The translations under genes were made by a program, and so were the position numbers. Under the pieces are notes generated by a model. The model did not search any database. It was not told the DNA's origin and saw only the letters and a program-made list of their open reading frames with translations. A DNA stretch of 10,630 nucleotides from DASXTB01 sp036505615 (GTDB taxonomy: Bacteria; Acidobacteriota; UBA6911; JACQSX01): contig DASXTB010000416.1 of NCBI GenBank assembly GCA_036505615.1, positions 1-10,630 of the forward strand, in the 5' to 3' direction. This document shows, one piece after another, positions 6,469-10,630 of the stretch (the first letter of the stretch is position 1; each line of letters begins with the position of its first letter).

Positions 6469-8724
6469 ATGAGCAATTTTCAGCTGTGCAGAGCTATTTT
6501 CAAGCGGCTCTCGGTACCAGCGCTATCTCGGAGAATTGTGAGACGAAGCTCAGCTCGAAAACTGTTGAGTGGAGCTGCCATCCATGTGGTTGTCTTTTCC
6601 TTTTTTACGCATGGCGGAATTGTCGCCGCCCAATCTTCAGCAGGAACTACCGCAGCGCAAACTGGAACGGTTCGTGTCGATGCAGCCCCGGGCCACGTAA
6701 TCAATTCATTCGATCCCGATAGCGCGCTAGGCAGTTCGATCGATGTACTATCGCGCACCGGCATCGACAAAGTCTATACACCACACATCGTTCAGGAAGC
6801 TCTCTCCGCAGGCTGGGGACCGATCACCTACCGCAACAATACTGAGCTTCGCATGGCAGCATGGCACTGGACGGAAAATGGAATATGGAGCGATGCGGCG
6901 CACCGAAGCGGATATTTCACCGGCAGCACTGAACTGAAGGAACCGATCAAGTACATCCTGGCGTACGCATTGCCTCACCGTGGTTTCGCTACCAGCGGTG
7001 ATCGCCCGATACAAGGTCCGAACCTCACGTATTGGAAAAGTAATCCGTACCTCAACAGCAAGTTCACCGGCGAAAGCGACGCGCTGCATCCGCAATGGGT
7101 GGTGGTTGACCTGCAGGCCGAGAAGCCGGTGAGCGCTGTCCGCATAGCCTGGATGAATCCCTATGCGACGACCTATCAGGTGGAATATTGGACTGGGGCA
7201 GACGCGCTCGACTTCGACGAAGGCCCCAAAGGTGATTGGAAAGTTTTTTCCTCAGGCGTATTGAAAAATGCCAGCGGCGGAACAGTTAATTTGAAGCTCT
7301 CTGACGTACCGGTTTCCAAGCGATTCCTGCGTATCTTGATGACGCAATCGTCGAATACTTGTGACGAGCACGGGGCCGACGATGTTCGCAACTGCGTCGG
7401 CTACGCGATTCAGCAAATCGCTGCGGGCACGACGGATACTGCTGGGACTTTCGTCGAGACCACGAAAGCTGGGGAGGAAAGACCAACCACGTATACCGTT
7501 TCCTCCATCGATCCCTGGCATTCCGCCGCTGACGTGAACGACGGAGGAAACTACCAGCACAGCGGCTTCGACATTTTCTTTGCCAGCGGGCTCACCAATA
7601 ACCTGCCAGCAATTATTCCGGTCACGATGCTTTACGGCACACCAGAAGATTCGGCCGCCCAGATCGCTTACATTGAGAAGCGCGGCTACCCCATCGGATA
7701 TATAGAAATGGGCGAGGAACCCGATGGCAAGCATGCCATGCCGGAAGACTATGCCGCGCTTTACCTACAGTGGGCGACGGCTCTTCACAAAGTTGATCCC
7801 AAGCTGAAGCTGGGTGGTCCGATTTTCGAAGGGGTGAACGAAGACATTCGAGTGTGGCCCGATTCCCAGGGACGTACATCGTGGATGGGGCGCTTCGTGG
7901 ATTATTTGAAAGCACACGGCCGGCTCTCCGACCTGGCCTTCGTTTCGTTCGAGCACTATCCTTTCGAGCCGTGCACCATCACCTGGAAGACTCTCTACCA
8001 GGAGCCGCAACTGATGAAGCACATCCTTCAGGTCTGGAGAGACGACGGCGTGCCAAAGGACGTACCGCTGATGGTGACGGAGAATCATCTCGCCGCCAGC
8101 CTCACTGGCCCCATGACCACAATTTTCGCCGCGCTGTGGCTGGCGGACAATATCGGCTCTTTCTTCGAAGGAGGAGGTTCGGCGTTCTATCATTCACCGA
8201 TCCAACCTCAGGGTGTGCAGAATACTTGCCTGGGTTGGGCCACGTGGTCAAATTTTGTTTCCGACGAAAATTACACCATCAAGGGATACACCTCTCCTTA
8301 CTATGCCGCTCACATGATCAACCTGGAGTGGGTGCAGCACCGTTCTGGCGTTCACCACATGTTCCCATCGTCAAGCGATATCAAGGACAGCGAGGGGAAT
8401 GTGCTGGTTACTTCTTACGCGGTGCACCGCCCCGACGGAAACTGGTCTCTGATGTTGGTGAATCGTGACGAGAACAATGCTCACACCGTTCGCGTTGTAT
8501 TCGACGATGCCCGCAGAAAGCGGAACGCTTCCTTTACCGGCCCGGTAACGCTGGTGACCTTCGGAAGCGAGCAATACGTTTGGATCAACGATGGTCCGAA
8601 TAGCCATCCAGATCCAGACAATCCACCGGCAGCTACCACGATAACGGCAAGTTCGCAGAGCACATTCACTCTACCTAAAGCGTCAGTGACCGTACTCCGA
8701 GGAAAAGTGGATCTGGAAGACTGA
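6469..8724 (+). CDS. Secreted clan GH-A-like glycoside hydrolase with an inserted F5/8 type C (discoidin) domain
   Basis: 751 residues from the ATG at 6469, which lacks a Shine-Dalgarno. The GTG at 6538 has GGAG 4 nt upstream and would leave a shorter, more typical signal peptide (RRSSARKLLSG, then AAIHVVVFSFF, ending near VAAQ55), so the start is uncertain. The barrel begins around GHVINSFDPDSALGSSID (75-92). A discoidin-like domain occupies about 185-330 (LHPQWVVVDLQAEKPVSAVRIAW, WKVFSSG, KRFLRILM) and looks inserted into an early barrel loop. The barrel resumes near YQHSGFDIFFASG (362-374). YIEMGEEPDG (411-420) holds the presumed acid/base Glu417 and LMVTENHL (534-541) the presumed nucleophile Glu538. 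A beta-sandwich with WSLMLVNRD (659-667) closes the protein. It resembles GH39/GH51-type retaining enzymes, but I cannot assign a family. It diverges from nagB, so it may release the amino sugar or another glycan sugar outside the cell. Confidence 0.75.
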   Translation: MSNFQLCRAIFKRLSVPALSRRIVRRSSARKLLSGAAIHVVVFSFFTHGGIVAAQSSAGTTAAQTGTVRVDAAPGHVINSFDPDSALGSSIDVLSRTGIDKVYTPHIVQEALSAGWGPITYRNNTELRMAAWHWTENGIWSDAAHRSGYFTGSTELKEPIKYILAYALPHRGFATSGDRPIQGPNLTYWKSNPYLNSKFTGESDALHPQWVVVDLQAEKPVSAVRIAWMNPYATTYQVEYWTGADALDFDEGPKGDWKVFSSGVLKNASGGTVNLKLSDVPVSKRFLRILMTQSSNTCDEHGADDVRNCVGYAIQQIAAGTTDTAGTFVETTKAGEERPTTYTVSSIDPWHSAADVNDGGNYQHSGFDIFFASGLTNNLPAIIPVTMLYGTPEDSAAQIAYIEKRGYPIGYIEMGEEPDGKHAMPEDYAALYLQWATALHKVDPKLKLGGPIFEGVNEDIRVWPDSQGRTSWMGRFVDYLKAHGRLSDLAFVSFEHYPFEPCTITWKTLYQEPQLMKHILQVWRDDGVPKDVPLMVTENHLAASLTGPMTTIFAALWLADNIGSFFEGGGSAFYHSPIQPQGVQNTCLGWATWSNFVSDENYTIKGYTSPYYAAHMINLEWVQHRSGVHHMFPSSSDIKDSEGNVLVTSYAVHRPDGNWSLMLVNRDENNAHTVRVVFDDARRKRNASFTGPVTLVTFGSEQYVWINDGPNSHPDPDNPPAATTITASSQSTFTLPKASVTVLRGKVDLED

Positions 8725-9002
8725 GCCAGTCGGCTCGCCTAACGTTTGGGAAAATATCGGTAGTGGTTCAATTTCAAACCGACCACCGCCAAGACTTCTT
8801 CTTAACTACGTGGATGGGAGGCGGTGAGGTATAGAATTCATGCAGATTTCGGGTTCAAAGAGGGAAATTCCGAAGCAAGAGAAGTTCCCTGGAGGAATCA
8901 TGCTCCGCTGCCTTGGGGTCCCGAGCCGGTATTGGGTATAAACGGCCTTACCTTTGAAGCGATACACTGACACATCGCGCAGACTGCAGGCGCTGCAACA
9001 AA
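8725..9002. other. Intergenic spacer between the glycosidase and the diguanylate cyclase
   Basis: 278 bp without a convincing gene. Near its start an imperfect stem (about 8759-8787, GGTAGTGGTT against AACCGACCACC, 8-nt loop) follows the glycosidase stop but has only a T-poor tail, so termination is doubtful. A 33-codon ORF (8840-8941) contains an internal ATG at 8900 with GGAGG 4 nt upstream; coding is unproven. TTGGGG (8913-8918) and TATAAA (8937-8942), 18 nt apart, could be the promoter of the downstream cyclase gene. Confidence 0.4.
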
Positions 9003-9861
9003 ATGCAAGAACAAGCGAATTCCATTCTCGCTAGAGTCAGCCATGATCTCTCCCAACTGGAGAAGAGGGATTGGGAGCTGTGGATCATTGTGTCCTTTAC
9101 GGGCGTCATCGTGGGAGGGGGACTGCTGGCGATCTTGTTTCCAGCCGCATTTTTCGAGGGCGACAACATACATTTTGAGCTTACCGTGTCCCGACAACTT
9201 GTGGTTGGGCTGATAGCTCTATTAATACTGCTCAATACTTATGTAGTCACGCGGCGTCTGGAACTGCGGCGGGTGCGCGAGAAATTGATTTCCTCGACCA
9301 TTCAGGGTGAACTAGCACGTCAGCAGTCCTTTACCGATCCTCTGACTGAACTTTACAACCGACGGTCTCTCGAAGACATGGCGGCGCGGTTCATGAGCCA
9401 CGCTCAACGCCTGCAAAAGCTCTCACTTTCATGCTGGTTGACGTAGACCGATTCAAAGAGGTGAATACCCGTTTCGGACACCTCGCGGGTGATTGGTATT
9501 AGCTGAGATTGCCTCCCTGCTCAAGCGGGCGATGCGTGGTTCGGATGCCGTCATTCGATACGGAGGTGATGAGTTTTTGGTCATCCTGGCCGATGCGTCC
9601 CAGGCTGACGCGAAGATTGTGGTGGACTGGGCTCAAGGTTGTCTGCGAGATTGGAATCAGGGTGGACATCTCAAGGGCTTCGAGGTGAGTTTGAGTATCG
9701 GTGTCGCGGAATGGACAAAGGGAGTAACGCTGGATGAAGTCCTAGACGCGGCTGATCGGGAGATGTACGCATCGAAACGCGCCGCCAAGCTTGTGAGTCG
9801 GGAAGGACAGCCCGGAATCCGCGCCAGAGTGAAAGCCGCTTCTACGACAGCTCCTTACTGA
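9003..9861 (+). pseudogene. Membrane-anchored diguanylate cyclase (GGDEF), broken by two single-base losses
   Basis: The reading frame runs 9003-9446, but the family sequence continues in the -1 frame from about 9418 (LTFMLVDVDRFKEVN) and again in the next -1 frame from about 9496 (VLAEIASLLKRAM) to the stop at 9861. Adding one A to the AAAA run at 9415-9418 and one G to the GG at 9495-9496 restores a 286-residue protein. It has two membrane segments (about 26-50 and 65-82), a helical linker, TDPLTELYNRR (111-121), the metal-site segment VDVDRF (146-151), the inhibitory I-site RGSD (179-182) and YGGDEF (187-192). An active enzyme would make c-di-GMP from two GTP at the inner membrane and be product-inhibited. 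It converges on a receiver-PilZ gene. Either assembly errors or a recent pseudogene; the motifs themselves look undecayed. Confidence 0.85.
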
Positions 9862-9935
9862 GTGTCGACCACCCACAAGAAGGAGTCGGTTGATTTCCCA
9901 AGAGTAGATCTGACCGGATCGACCACAATCCAAAT

Positions 9936-10630
9936 TCAAGTTGGCTTGTAGGAAGTTTGCGGGGTATCTGCGTCATCACTGCCGATTAGATCTCGAATGA
10001 GGTCCAGCTCTCGGGCGCCAATTCGCGTGAACTGAACTCCCATGCGTTGTCGATCATCGACTCGCGCAACCACGCCGTTGGTATCAATTCTCAAGTCCCG
10101 CCCAGGAAGCCGGAACGACAACCGGACGTTGGCGCCTACGGGTAAAGAACGGCCCATTTCGAAAAGAATTCCTCCCTGGCTAATATTGCAACTTGTTCCC
10201 TGGAAGGTTTGGTCCTCAACGCGGCACGTAACGGCTGTCTGGAGTGGAACCCGTACAAAGTGGCGACGATTTTCGAACATCGTGCCGCGAGCGACCTTGA
10301 ACAAGTTTGTGAGCCTTTGCCTATCGACAGGCCTCTGCAGGAAGAACGTAGTTCCCGCAGCAAAGGCCTTTTCCATAGTTTTAACCTCATCTTCTCCGGT
10401 AACGACGACGATGGGCGCAGACTTGTTCCATGTGGAGTTTCGAATTCGTCGAGTAAGTTCGAAACCATCCACCTTGTGCATTTGAAGATCCACGAAAATG
10501 CCGTCGAACCTTTCCCGATTGACCAAAGCTGAAGCCTCTCGCTGTCACTGACGGCGCGTACGTCCGCCTTAAGCGAAGCGAGAACTTCGCCCATCAGTTC
10601 CAGAGTTGGAGCATCGTCTTCGACTATCAG
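9936..10630 (-). pseudogene. Receiver-PilZ protein (c-di-GMP-binding response regulator), frameshifted and cut at the right edge
   Basis: From the window edge the minus strand reads LIVEDDAPTLELMGEVLASL, the first strand and helix of a receiver domain with its acidic pair. The frame is lost at SER (about 10536). Restoring one G in the GG at 10536-10535 gives SERASALVNRERFDGIFVDL and joins it to the open frame 10526-9936. Numbered from the edge, the phosphoacceptor Asp is residue 48 (IFVDLQM) and the Thr is 78 (VVVTGED). The conserved Lys of the K-P motif is Arg100 (LQRPVD), which may weaken switching. The PilZ domain (about 121-217) shows RRHFVR (RxxxR) and NISQGG (D/NxSxxG), the c-di-GMP contact motifs. 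Only a few N-terminal residues appear to be missing. It is the natural effector partner of the convergent GGDEF gene, although the interaction is inferred. Confidence 0.83.

Noticed and set aside
9415..9496. Programmed ribosomal frameshifting in the GGDEF gene
   Set aside because: Two successive shifts in the same gene plus a third in the neighbouring gene, without classical slippery heptamers, make base-loss errors or mutations more likely.

Overview
This looks like chromosomal DNA from a free-living saprophytic bacterium, most probably an Acidobacteriota (Terriglobia/Koribacter-like) species. The reasons are indirect: GC content in the mid-50s by eye, little Shine-Dalgarno use at several starts, and a mix of genes common in that group (CBM9-like secreted protein, an uncharacterised DHDPS-family lyase with an SDR partner, a discoidin-containing glycosidase, and GGDEF and receiver-PilZ signalling proteins). 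No phylogenetic marker is present, so this is inference.

Left part (1-2269, minus strand): a tightly packed operon reads SDR-type NAD-binding protein, then DHDPS/NAL-superfamily lyase, then a secreted CBM9-like protein that runs off the left edge. The junctions overlap by 1 nt and 17 nt. A 162-bp divergent spacer separates this operon from a plus-strand DeoR/AgaR-type repressor (2432-3223).

Centre (3293-6323, minus strand): an amino-sugar phosphate module consisting of a glucosamine-6-phosphate deaminase (NagB family), an AgaS-type SIS-domain ketose isomerase/deaminase and a two-domain GNAT acetyltransferase. T-rich, direct-repeat, AgaR-box-like sequences lie in front of the SDR operon (about 2306-2336) and in front of agaS (about 5407-5455). 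The reasonable model is that the DeoR protein controls both units, so the SDR/lyase/CBM9 operon would belong to the same amino-sugar regulon. nagB diverges from a secreted clan GH-A-like glycosidase with an inserted F5/8 C domain (6469-8724, plus), which may supply the sugar. Their shared spacer holds a GC-rich inverted repeat and a consensus -35 box.

Right part (9003-10630): a membrane-anchored diguanylate cyclase (plus) converges on a receiver-PilZ protein (minus, cut by the window edge), so a probable c-di-GMP producer sits beside a probable c-di-GMP sensor. Both reading frames are broken by single-base losses in short homopolymers, three in about 1.1 kb. Restoring one base at each site rebuilds perfect family motifs, which suggests either consensus errors near a contig end or very recent decay.

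No tRNA, rRNA, CRISPR or insertion sequence was seen. No gene-free stretch exceeds 300 bases; the longest is 8725-9002 (278 bp).
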